A stretch of 35,129 nt of DNA from Fibrobacter sp. UBA4373 (GTDB lineage Bacteria > Fibrobacterota > Fibrobacteria > Fibrobacterales > Fibrobacteraceae), in contig DGSB01000016.1 of assembly GCA_002390045.1 (NCBI GenBank), forward strand, positions 18,190-53,318. Reading direction: 5' to 3'. A program made the position numbers and the translations under genes. Under the pieces are notes generated by a model. That model was not told the DNA's origin and did no database searches. It saw only the letters and a program-made list of their open reading frames with translations. Shown one piece after another: positions 1 through 6,484 of this stretch (position 1 is its first letter; the number at the start of each line of letters is the position of its first letter).

Positions 1-102
1 CTGTGCATTTGGGACGGATTCTGATTTCTGTTCCGCTGTGCCTGCGCAAGCGATCAGTGCGGAGGTTGATGCGAGAGCAAAAAGGAATAAAGAAGATTTC
101 AT
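1..102 (-). CDS. Lipoprotein, N-terminal fragment (runs off the window)
   Basis: Only the first 34 codons are inside the window. They encode a typical lipoprotein signal: Lys at position 3, a hydrophobic core, and a lipobox ending in Leu-Ile-Ala-Cys, followed by a Gly/Thr/Ser-rich stretch. The ATG directly abuts the TAA of the M16 protease gene, so the two are surely co-transcribed. Bacterial M16 proteases often occur as an active subunit followed by a second, inactive M16 subunit, so this could be such a partner, but nothing visible proves it. The mature part is not in the window and function cannot be assigned. Confidence 0.75.
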   Translation of the reverse strand, partial: MKSSLFLFALASTSALIACAGTAEQKSESVPNAQ

Positions 103-1557
103 TTAGCGTTCCTCCCCTTTGAGCAAACGGCCAACGGTAACGCCTTTGCGCTTGAACGTGTTCTTGGCCGCTTCTTGCACGGCTTTGGGGGTTACGGATT
201 CGAGTTTCTTTGGCCAGTCAAGAAGCAAACGGTAGTCGCCGAACATTTCGTAGAAGGCGAGTTGCGTCGCCACGTTTTCCATGTCGAGGAAACTTTCGAC
301 AAGGCTCATCATGGCGCGGTTTTTGACTTTTTGAATTTCGCGATCGGAAACAGGTTCGTTCTTGAGCTTTTCTAGCTCTTCCCAAACCAAGGCTTCTGCG
401 GAATCCGGATTGGCGTCCGGACGAAGCGAAATGCTGATCGAAAATTCCGACATGTACTTGTTGATCGAGTTTCCGGCGCGGACAGAAACGGCGAGCTTCT
501 TTTCTTCCACGAGCTTCTTGTACAGGCGGCCGGAACGTCCGTTCAGAACGCCTTCGGCAATGTCGAGAGCGTAAAGGGATTCATCGCCTGCGGCAGGTGT
601 CTTGAAAATGATGTCCACACGGTTCGGAGCGTCTGGGCGGTAAACGGTCAAGCGCTTTTCGCCGACCTGTTCCGGATCGCGGACGGTGAGGGGCGCAAAG
701 GCTTCTCCCGCCGGGATATCGGCAAAGTATTTCTTGACGAGCCGCATCGTTTCCGGAATTTCCAAGTCGCCGGCAAGAACGAGGATCGAATTCCGCGGCT
801 TGTAATACTTGCGGTAATGCTCCGCAGCCTGTTCGCGGGTCAGGTTCATAATGTCCGACGGCCAACCGATGGTCGGGATGCGGTAGGGGAAAGCCTCGTA
901 GATGAGTCCGTTCAACGTTTCGAAGTAGCGGCCCGTGGGACGGTCGTCATAACGCATGCGGCGTTCTTCGCGAACCACGTCTCGTTCCGAGTAGAATTCA
1001 CGCAGAATGGCGTTTTGCATCCGGTCGGATTCGAGGTAGAGGAAGAGTTCGACGCGGTTCTTGGGGAGCGTCACAAAGTAGGCGGTTGCGAGGTCCGTGG
1101 TGAAGGCGTTGAGTCCGGTGCCGCCGGCTTGCTGGTAGGCGGACCAGATTTCTTCCTTGATCATATATTGTCTTTCGACGTTCACCAGGGAATCATATTC
1201 GGCGCGGAATTTTTTCGCTGTCGCGGAATCTCCGGTCAAGGCCGACTGGTGGTAAAGAGCCATCACGGAATCTTCTTTTGCCATCAGCACGGAATCTTTT
1301 GCAAAATCCGTTACGCCGACTTTTTTTGTTCCTTTAAACAGTTCGTGCTCGAGAATGTGGGCAAGGCCTGATTTTCCCGGAACTTCATTAATGGAACCGG
1401 TTACGTAAAAAAGCCGACAGCTCACGGTAGGCGCCTGCTTATTCGGATAGAGCAGGACCGTCATCCCGTTATCGAGAACTTCCTTGTGAATAGGGAATTC
1501 GGCAGCAAAGAGAACTGTCGAAGTCAAAAGGAGTGTCGAAAGTAATTTCAGTCGCAT
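103..1557 (-). CDS. M16 family zinc protease (pitrilysin/MPP-like), exported
   Basis: 484 residues with a cleavable-looking signal peptide (about residues 1-19, ending Phe-Ala-Ala). The inverted zinc motif HILEH is at residues 67-71, and a glutamate near 170 (in NRVELFLYLESDRM) is the probable third zinc ligand. The spacing is longer than usual because of a charged insertion at about 80-135. ERRMRYDDRP near 198-207 and GRSGRLYKKL at 339-348 are typical of the M16 N- and C-terminal halves. Family knowledge: M16 enzymes form a clam-shell chamber and degrade short, unfolded peptides; this one would act in the periplasm. It lies 16 bases after the chaperedoxin-like gene and abuts a lipoprotein gene, so the three form one operon. 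The substrate is unknown. Confidence 0.9.
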   Translation of the reverse strand: MRLKLLSTLLLTSTVLFAAEFPIHKEVLDNGMTVLLYPNKQAPTVSCRLFYVTGSINEVPGKSGLAHILEHELFKGTKKVGVTDFAKDSVLMAKEDSVMALYHQSALTGDSATAKKFRAEYDSLVNVERQYMIKEEIWSAYQQAGGTGLNAFTTDLATAYFVTLPKNRVELFLYLESDRMQNAILREFYSERDVVREERRMRYDDRPTGRYFETLNGLIYEAFPYRIPTIGWPSDIMNLTREQAAEHYRKYYKPRNSILVLAGDLEIPETMRLVKKYFADIPAGEAFAPLTVRDPEQVGEKRLTVYRPDAPNRVDIIFKTPAAGDESLYALDIAEGVLNGRSGRLYKKLVEEKKLAVSVRAGNSINKYMSEFSISISLRPDANPDSAEALVWEELEKLKNEPVSDREIQKVKNRAMMSLVESFLDMENVATQLAFYEMFGDYRLLLDWPKKLESVTPKAVQEAAKNTFKRKGVTVGRLLKGEER

Positions 1558-1573
1558 GATTCCCTGGAATTTT

Positions 1574-2398
1574 TTAGATGAAAAGGAAGGTGTTCAGCTT
1601 GGAACGGTATTCCCAAGTCAGCGGATCCTTAGGACCGAGAACGCCAAAAAGAATCAGCATGGATTTTTTGGCGGCTCCATCGTTAAAGTCCGGATTGGAA
1701 AGCGCCAATTTAAAGAACCCTTCGAGTGCGGAACGGTAATCCTTGCGTTCTGCATCCTTGCAGGCGTCCCGGAACGTTTTCGCGTCACCTTCGACGGCGT
1801 CCGTCTTGGCCGCTTCCACGAGGAGGTCCATCAGATCGAGCAACGATTTGGCGCTCGCAAATTCGGCACTGTTTTCGGAGATCTGTTTTAAAATGGCTTT
1901 GGCTTTTTCTGCGTCACCCAGAGAAAGTTCGCACTTGGCGAGGAGAACCTTGAAATGGTCTTCTGCCGGATTCTTTGCGATTTCGGCTTCGATGGAAACT
2001 TTTGCCCGGGCGAAATCGCCTTCGGCCATCGCGTCTTCAATTTCTTGCTTGGCGCGGTCCTCGTCCGACATGAAGAACTTGGAAAGGCGTTTTTTGAGTT
2101 CGTCTTCCGGAAGGCTTCCTTGAATGGCGTCTTCCATTTGACCCTTGTGCAAGACAACGACGAACGGAAGGGACTGCAAGCGGAACGTTTGGACAAAAGC
2201 CATGTTGTCCGGCTCGTCCAGGTTGACTTCGCCGAGGGTAAAGTCGAGCTCCGAGGAAAGTTTTTCGAGAATGGCGTTGTAAGAAGCGCATTCTGGCATT
2301 TGGGAAGAGGCAAACGTGAGAACAACCGGGCGATTTTCGGCCTCTTTCATCACCTCGGTCTGGAAATTTTCTACTGTAACTGTGATAATTTTTGCCAT
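1574..2398 (-). CDS. Thioredoxin-fold plus TPR protein, CnoX/YbbN-like chaperedoxin
   Basis: 274 residues, close to the length of E. coli CnoX. Residues about 1-108 form a thioredoxin fold: VVLTFASSQMPEC aligns with the usual active-site strand, and the cis-proline is in SLPFVVVL (Pro78). The active-site CxxC is reduced to MPEC, so the first, nucleophilic cysteine is Met34 and only Cys37 remains. Residues about 112-274 are Ala/Glu/Lys-rich helices resembling TPR repeats. Loss of classical disulfide chemistry with TPRs retained matches the CnoX/YbbN co-chaperone family, which holds clients under oxidative stress. No signal peptide, so cytoplasmic. It is first in an operon with the M16 protease; start chosen at the ATG preceded by AAGGT. 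Exact client-holding function is inferred. Confidence 0.8.
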   Translation of the reverse strand: MAKIITVTVENFQTEVMKEAENRPVVLTFASSQMPECASYNAILEKLSSELDFTLGEVNLDEPDNMAFVQTFRLQSLPFVVVLHKGQMEDAIQGSLPEDELKKRLSKFFMSDEDRAKQEIEDAMAEGDFARAKVSIEAEIAKNPAEDHFKVLLAKCELSLGDAEKAKAILKQISENSAEFASAKSLLDLMDLLVEAAKTDAVEGDAKTFRDACKDAERKDYRSALEGFFKLALSNPDFNDGAAKKSMLILFGVLGPKDPLTWEYRSKLNTFLFI

Positions 2399-2427
2399 AC
2401 CTTAAAATTTACTATTTTCTAAAGACG
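2399..2427. promoter_or_regulatory. 29-base divergent promoter region
   Basis: Only 29 bases separate the start of the chaperedoxin-like gene (minus) from the start of the zinc-ribbon gene (plus). It is almost pure A/T and contains ATTTACTATTTTC (2407-2419). In the plus direction TACTAT (2410-2415) is a plausible -10 box only 12 bases from the ATG at 2428. In the minus direction TAGTAAATTTT sits about 6 bases before that ATG. Both core promoters must therefore overlap each other and the neighbouring coding sequence. The same box occurs before the FNT and BASS-type genes. Confidence 0.5.
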
Positions 2428-2949
2428 ATGAACTCCACGTGCCCTTTCTGTAAATCCGAAACGAAACGAGTCGATCTTTCGCATTTCGACTTGCGAATTT
2501 GTCCACATTGCCTGGGAACCTTTTTCCCCAGCGACAAAACGATGGCGTTTCGTCGGGAAGTTTTTGATAAAACGCGCGTTCTTTGGCTAAATGCGTTGGA
2601 AAACCGCAAAGAAGACTGGGTAGAGCCGGACGAAAATACCTGTTGCATCGATCATGGGGAGAAATTGGTGGACGGTAAACTTCCGGATTATGGAATTCCG
2701 GGGAAGGTGGCCACATGCTGTGGAATGTTCCAGCTTCCAGCTTCGACGATGGCTACATTGCTTCGTCGTATGGTCGGGACTCCGTCGGACGCAATGCTTC
2801 TTTCGACGAAAAAGAAGGAACATTTCGGCTTTATCGTTTTCCTCACCAAGCTGGTCGATAAAATTTTGGGCTCGGGGGATCCGGAAGAAGATTCTTTTGA
2901 AGTCATTCAGTACAATTTAAAGTTCAAGGATATCCTCGAAAAGCATTAG
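2428..2949 (+). CDS. Zinc-ribbon protein, function unknown
   Basis: 173 residues. The N-terminus holds two Cys pairs, CPFC (5-8) and CPHC (25-28), spaced like a TFIIB-type zinc ribbon. A second Cys-rich stretch (TCCIDHGEKL and ATCCGMFQL) may form another metal site. The C-terminal third has a hydrophobic, possibly amphipathic helix (HFGFIVFLTKLVDKIL). An in-frame ATG lies upstream at 2392 but inside the divergent gene's start region, so 2428 is preferred. First gene of an operon with two membrane proteins and an AI-2E exporter: the stop is 8 bases before the next ATG and supplies its Shine-Dalgarno (AGGAG). Not recognised beyond the zinc ribbon. Confidence 0.75.
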   Translation: MNSTCPFCKSETKRVDLSHFDLRICPHCLGTFFPSDKTMAFRREVFDKTRVLWLNALENRKEDWVEPDENTCCIDHGEKLVDGKLPDYGIPGKVATCCGMFQLPASTMATLLRRMVGTPSDAMLLSTKKKEHFGFIVFLTKLVDKILGSGDPEEDSFEVIQYNLKFKDILEKH

Positions 2950-2957
2950 GAGAATCG

Positions 2958-3677
2958 ATGGCGAAACGTGTCGGCGTCTTATGTGTCGCAATTATCTGCC
3001 TGTTCATCGCGTTCGTTTTGATTCCAAAGCGTGAATTCAGGATTCCTGTATTTCCGTTGCGCTCCCATGAAACGCTGATGGTTTACGATGACCTTTCGGA
3101 CGGGGGCTCTTCCTTTTCGAAAATGGAACTTTCGGATTCGGTTCTCGATTTTCACTGCACTCTTGGCATGGACTCTTCCAAGGGCGCCTGGTGCGGCCTT
3201 ATCTGGACATTCAGCGGTGAAGATACGCTGAAGAACCGTTATGAAAACTGGAGTCTTGTCGATTCGATCGCTTTTAAAATTGAGTCCGAAGAAAAAACGG
3301 AAATCATCGCCAAGGTGTGGACGTATGATCCGGATGTCACGAATGAAGATTCTTTGCACACGTTCCGTCAGATGCTGAAGGAAATTCCGCTCGAAGCAGG
3401 CGAAAACGAAATCGTCATCCCGTTTGAAGATTTTTACGTGCCGGAATTCTGGTTTAAGCAAACGGGGGCGGCAAAGGATCTTTCCCAACGTCACAAGGAA
3501 CACGTCGCGCGTTTTGAAATTACGCCGGGTTGGAATGTAAAACGCGGAGAGCCTTTGCACATCCGTATTTTGCAAATTTCCGCAACGGGAACGGGCTCGC
3601 TTGAACTGGCCATTTTCCTCGGAGCGTGCCTTGTCATCATTATCGTCATCTTTGGATTTTTGAAAAAGAAAAAATGA
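2958..3677 (+). CDS. Membrane-anchored beta-sandwich protein (CBM11/CIA30-like), copy 1
   Basis: 239 residues with a transmembrane helix at each end (about 5-22 and 214-234) and a periplasmic domain between them. The domain has the pattern of galactose-binding-like sandwiches: a DDLSDGGSSFSKMELSDS opening, then GAWCGLIWTF, a SVDSIAFKIES-type strand, an EIPLEAGENEIVIPFEDF strand and a C-terminal RILQISATGTGSLEL strand, as in CBM11/CIA30 domains. This likeness is from pattern only. The C-terminus ends in five Lys-rich residues on the cytoplasmic side. ATGA overlap with the next gene, which has the same architecture, indicates translational coupling. The ligand (glycan or protein) is unknown. 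Confidence 0.75.
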   Translation: MAKRVGVLCVAIICLFIAFVLIPKREFRIPVFPLRSHETLMVYDDLSDGGSSFSKMELSDSVLDFHCTLGMDSSKGAWCGLIWTFSGEDTLKNRYENWSLVDSIAFKIESEEKTEIIAKVWTYDPDVTNEDSLHTFRQMLKEIPLEAGENEIVIPFEDFYVPEFWFKQTGAAKDLSQRHKEHVARFEITPGWNVKRGEPLHIRILQISATGTGSLELAIFLGACLVIIIVIFGFLKKKK

Positions 3678-4453
3678 AAAAACTCTTTTGGCGATTGACG
3701 CTTTCTTATGTCGTAAGTTTGATGGCGGTAGCGATATTCTATTTCCGCTTTCAATCCGAATCTCATGTCCTATGGCCAAATCCCGATTCTTTAGAGCATC
3801 CCCGGATTTATACCGATTTGCGGGAGGGAGGCTTTTCGACCGCTGAATTTTTGGAAAAAGACAGCGTGCTTGCCATCCAGGCGATTCTGAATTCCGGAAT
3901 TTATCACCCCCATGCTGGGGCTGAATTCCGCTTGCTCAAAGGTGTGGAATCGCTCTCGCTCCAAGGCGTGGACTTTTCGAATATCGATTCGGTGGCGATA
4001 ACCTTCCGTTCTAACGCCGACATCGCACTGGTCTTTTATACGGTAGACCCTAAGATTTCCAAAGTGGGAGATGTCTTGAGCCTTCGCCCGGTCCGCTTGG
4101 ATATTCCGGCGACTCGGTATTACACGGAGCATCGGCTGCCTCTTTCCCGCGTAAGGACGAATCCGATTTGGTTCGATATGCAAGGCGTGGAACCGGATTC
4201 GCTTTTATACTTGGATCATGTGGCCCAGGTCGCTGTCGAAACAGGGAAGGGGGCTTTGCTCGGACTTCCGACGGAAATTGAGATCCAAAAACTCGAGTTT
4301 TTAGGAGCGAACCGCTGCACACGTTTCCTTTGCCTAATTATATTAGTCCTTGTAACAGGCATTTATCTCTGGGGAATTTTAAAGATCTATGGAAAACCAT
4401 CCACAGGCAGAAAAGACGCTCGCTGGTACCGTCTCGGCAAGTACAAAGCTTAA
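3674..4453 (+). CDS. Membrane-anchored beta-sandwich protein, copy 2
   Basis: 259 residues, same layout as its upstream neighbour: an N-terminal transmembrane helix (about 8-24), a periplasmic sandwich with a DLREGGFSTAEF opening and an IDSVAITFRSNADIALVFYTVDP core, then a C-terminal transmembrane helix (about 216-236) and a basic tail. The matching opening (D-L-x-x-G-G-x-S) and the SVDSIAF/NIDSVAI strands suggest old tandem duplication, though overall identity is low. Its ATG overlaps the previous stop (ATGA), and the following exporter gene begins inside its last 65 bases. The two proteins may form a heteromeric membrane complex. Function unknown. Confidence 0.75.
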   Translation: MKKLFWRLTLSYVVSLMAVAIFYFRFQSESHVLWPNPDSLEHPRIYTDLREGGFSTAEFLEKDSVLAIQAILNSGIYHPHAGAEFRLLKGVESLSLQGVDFSNIDSVAITFRSNADIALVFYTVDPKISKVGDVLSLRPVRLDIPATRYYTEHRLPLSRVRTNPIWFDMQGVEPDSLLYLDHVAQVAVETGKGALLGLPTEIEIQKLEFLGANRCTRFLCLIILVLVTGIYLWGILKIYGKPSTGRKDARWYRLGKYKA

Positions 4454-5594
4454 AATCAAATATGTGACGATTGTCATCGTCGTTCTTTGTGCAATCGGCT
4501 TAATCTATTATCTGAAGGGTGTCCTTACCCCATTTGTCGCGGCGTTTTTGATTGCTTATGTGGTGAATCCGGTCGTCGACAAAATCGAATACTGGGTGAG
4601 ACTTCGAATGAGAAATCCGAAGCTTTCCTGGCTGCCGCGAAAAACGGCCCGGATGGTGGCGACGATTGTAACTCTTATTTTGATGGCGCTCGCGATTACG
4701 GTGTTTTGCCTCATCTTTATTCCGCAGGTGAGTTCGGAATTTAGCCGTTTTGTGGATCTCACGAAAAAGTTCATGTCGGACAGCGCATGGATGCAGCCGT
4801 TCCTTTCCGTGATCCCGTCTGACTGGCGGGGGGAATTGCAATCGTTTACGGCGGGAACGGAATTCTTGGAATCCTTACAGGATATTAACTTCTGGGAAAC
4901 GGTGCAGTCGATGGTTGGAAAACTTTTGCCGGGAGCCTTGGGCGTTCTTTCCCGGACAGCGTCCATCATTTTTGCCGTTGTGAGCCTCGTCTTTGTGGTG
5001 ATGTATACGACTTTCCTCATGTTCGACATGCCGAAAATTTCTCGCAAGGTGCGCACCTTGATTCCACTAGAATCCGACGACAAACCGGATCTTTTGCGCA
5101 AGACGAATCTTTTGATGAAAGCCTATTTCCGCAGCCAGAGCCTTGTCGCGTTTATCGTCGGCATTCTTTACGCTGTCATTTTCGGCGTCATCGGATTCCC
5201 GATGGGGATTGCCTTGGGCCTCTTTATCGGCATCTTGAACATGGTGCCGTATTTGCAGGTGGCGAGCATGCCGGTCGCTTTTTTCCTTGGGATCATTTAT
5301 TCCCTCGATACGGGAATTCCGTTCTGGGAAGTCCTTGTCATTCTTGCCGGCATTTATCTTGTCGTGCAGATTATTGAAGACATGCTGATTATTCCGAAGA
5401 TCGTAGGAACGGAAATGAATCTTCCTCCTGTATTGATTCTCCTTTCTATCTCTGTATGGGGCAAGCTCTTAGGCTTTATTGGCCTCGTGTGCGCAATCCC
5501 TTTCACCTGCATCGTGATTGCGATCTTCCAGGAGTATGCGGAGCATCGGCTTTTCCCTAGACGGCGTAAGGATTCTTTGGATCTCAATGACTGA
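4389..5594 (+). CDS. AI-2E family transporter (YdiK/PerM-type)
   Basis: 401 residues with about eight hydrophobic helices arranged as in PF01594: two N-terminal helices (VTIVIVVLCAIGLIYYLKGVLTPFV), a long soluble middle region (about 110-190) and a C-terminal helix bundle with LGLFIGILNMVPY and a VQIIEDMLIIPKIVG motif typical of the family. Family members include AI-2 exporters and Na+/H+ antiporters, so the substrate cannot be read from sequence. The ATG at 4389 overlaps the upstream gene by 65 bases. No clear ribosome site is seen, and a later GTG near 4461 is possible but would trim the N-terminus. Last gene of its operon. Confidence 0.88.
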   Translation: MENHPQAEKTLAGTVSASTKLKIKYVTIVIVVLCAIGLIYYLKGVLTPFVAAFLIAYVVNPVVDKIEYWVRLRMRNPKLSWLPRKTARMVATIVTLILMALAITVFCLIFIPQVSSEFSRFVDLTKKFMSDSAWMQPFLSVIPSDWRGELQSFTAGTEFLESLQDINFWETVQSMVGKLLPGALGVLSRTASIIFAVVSLVFVVMYTTFLMFDMPKISRKVRTLIPLESDDKPDLLRKTNLLMKAYFRSQSLVAFIVGILYAVIFGVIGFPMGIALGLFIGILNMVPYLQVASMPVAFFLGIIYSLDTGIPFWEVLVILAGIYLVVQIIEDMLIIPKIVGTEMNLPPVLILLSISVWGKLLGFIGLVCAIPFTCIVIAIFQEYAEHRLFPRRRKDSLDLND

Positions 5595-5642
5595 GAACCC
5601 CCACAAAATAAGGGTTCGTACAAAATATTTTTTGAAGAGCTC

Positions 5643-5670
5643 TTGTTTTACGCTGAAAAAAAGGTATAAT
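5643..5670 (+). promoter_or_regulatory. Promoter of the HU gene
   Basis: A -10 box TATAAT (5665-5670, perfect) is preceded by TTGTTT (5643-5648, four of six) with a 16-base spacer. The start of transcription would fall near 5677, giving a leader of about 35 bases that contains the strong Shine-Dalgarno AAGGAG (5698-5703). Confidence 0.65.
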
Positions 5671-5711
5671 AAAAGTATCGAATCCAAAAAATCACTTAAG
5701 GAGAAAAATTC

Positions 5712-6008
5712 ATGAATAAGCAAGATCTCGTTGAATACGTCCAGAAGGCCGCCAACATCGAAACGAAGGTTGCTGCAACGGCTGCAGTGAACGCTGTTCT
5801 CGAAGGCATCACCGAAGGCATCAAGAAGGGTGGTCCGGTTCAGTTGATCGGCTTTGGCACTTTCAGCGTGAAGGATCGTGCAGCTCGTCAGGGTCGCAAT
5901 CCGCTCACCGGCGAAAAGATCAAGATCAAGGCAACGAAGGTTGTTTCCTTCAAGGTCGGTGCAGAACTCAAGGCTACCGCTAAGAAGGCAAAGGCTGCTA
6001 AGAAGTAA
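5712..6008 (+). CDS. hup: HU family nucleoid DNA-binding protein
   Basis: 98 residues, the normal size for HU plus a short Lys/Ala-rich tail (TAKKAKAAKK). The N-terminal helices (MNKQDLVEYVQKAA), the GFGTFSVKDRAARQGRNP segment and the LTGEKIKIKA DNA-clasping arm with its intercalating proline are textbook HU/IHF. HU bends and compacts DNA as a dimer. It is a single gene with its own strong promoter, a clear AAGGAG ribosome site and its own terminator. Codon use is strongly biased (ctc, gaa, aag, ggc), as expected for an abundant protein. HU rather than IHF is inferred from the simple lysine-rich ends. Confidence 0.95.
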   Translation: MNKQDLVEYVQKAANIETKVAATAAVNAVLEGITEGIKKGGPVQLIGFGTFSVKDRAARQGRNPLTGEKIKIKATKVVSFKVGAELKATAKKAKAAKK

Positions 6009-6032
6009 TTTACTTCTACAGTCGGTACTGTA
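6001..6032 (+). other. Two tandem hairpins at the end of the HU gene
   Basis: AGAAGTA-ATT-TACTTCT (6001-6017) forms a 7-bp stem whose loop includes part of the stop codon. TACAGT-CGGT-ACTGTA (6017-6032) forms a 6-bp stem. They directly precede the terminator hairpin, whose loop is also CGGT. They could protect the 3' end of an abundant mRNA; this role is inferred. Confidence 0.4.
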
Positions 6033-6040
6033 AAATTTTC

Positions 6041-6066
6041 AAAAACCCGCCCGGTGGCGGGTTTTT
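6041..6066 (+). terminator. Rho-independent terminator of HU
   Basis: Perfect 11-bp stem AAAAACCCGCC / GGCGGGTTTTT with loop CGGT and a run of five T. Confidence 0.9.
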
Positions 6067-6181
6067 GTCGTTTGTTCGAATTTTGTCGAAAAATGGGATG
6101 GGAATGACATTTTTGAAGCCCTCTTTTGCGGGAAATGACGATTAACTGGGGTGTTTTTAAGCTTTTTGTTGAAAAAAAATC

Positions 6182-6187
6182 TATAAT
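6182..6187 (+). promoter_or_regulatory. -10 box six bases before the small lipoprotein ATG
   Basis: A perfect TATAAT ends six bases before the ATG at 6194. Transcription would start at or next to the A of the start codon, making the message leaderless. No convincing -35 box lies at normal spacing, although TTGTTG/TTGAAA sits closer in. Confidence 0.5.
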
Positions 6188-6193
6188 AGGGCT

Positions 6194-6358
6194 ATGAAAA
6201 AGAGATTTGGCCTGTTAGTTTTGTTTGTTTTCTCCCTGTTTGCTCTTTCCTTCACGGCTTGTGGATCGTCTAGCAGCGGTGCCGATGAACTTGTCGACGA
6301 ATGTCTCGATAATCCGGCTTTGCCGAATTGCCAAGAAGAAGCGCAGCCGGAAGAATAA
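6194..6358 (+). CDS. Small lipoprotein, 54 residues, function unknown
   Basis: Starts MKKRFGLLVL, continues with a hydrophobic core and a lipobox ending Phe-Thr-Ala-Cys (Cys23), then GSSSSGA and an acidic tail with two further cysteines (ECLDNPALPNC). The mature lipoprotein is only about 32 residues and strongly acidic, with CxxxxxxxxC able to form a small disulfide loop. There is no Shine-Dalgarno; the start is set by the signal peptide and by the adjacent -10 box. It stands alone between the HU terminator and the carboxyltransferase gene. Entericidin-like in size but not in sequence. Function unknown. Confidence 0.7.
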   Translation: MKKRFGLLVLFVFSLFALSFTACGSSSSGADELVDECLDNPALPNCQEEAQPEE

Positions 6359-6372
6359 TTCTATGAAATCAT

Positions 6373-6418
6373 GCGAAGGACTTTGGACTGAATGTGGGGT
6401 GCAGAACCTTCGCTTTTC
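6373..6418 (+). terminator. Probable terminator after the small lipoprotein
   Basis: GCGAAGG (6373-6379) pairs perfectly with CCTTCGC (6407-6413) around a 27-base loop, followed by TTTTCT. The large loop weakens the call. A TATATT box (6419-6424), a possible -10 for the next gene, begins right behind it. Confidence 0.45.
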
Positions 6419-6454
6419 TATATTGTACTTAATTCATCATTTGACCCTTAGACA

Positions 6455-6471
6455 GGGGGTGTGATTCCCCC
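6455..6471 (+). other. GC hairpin in the leader of the carboxyltransferase gene
   Basis: GGGGG-TGTGATT-CCCCC forms a 5-bp all-GC hairpin that ends 13 bases before the ATG at 6485, where no good Shine-Dalgarno is visible. It could affect ribosome access; this is inference. Confidence 0.35.
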
Positions 6472-6484
6472 AAATGGATACCTT

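Noticed and set aside
5595..5617. Terminator after the AI-2E gene (GAACCC / GGGTTC hairpin)
   Set aside because: The stem is only six pairs with an 11-base loop and has no T run after it.
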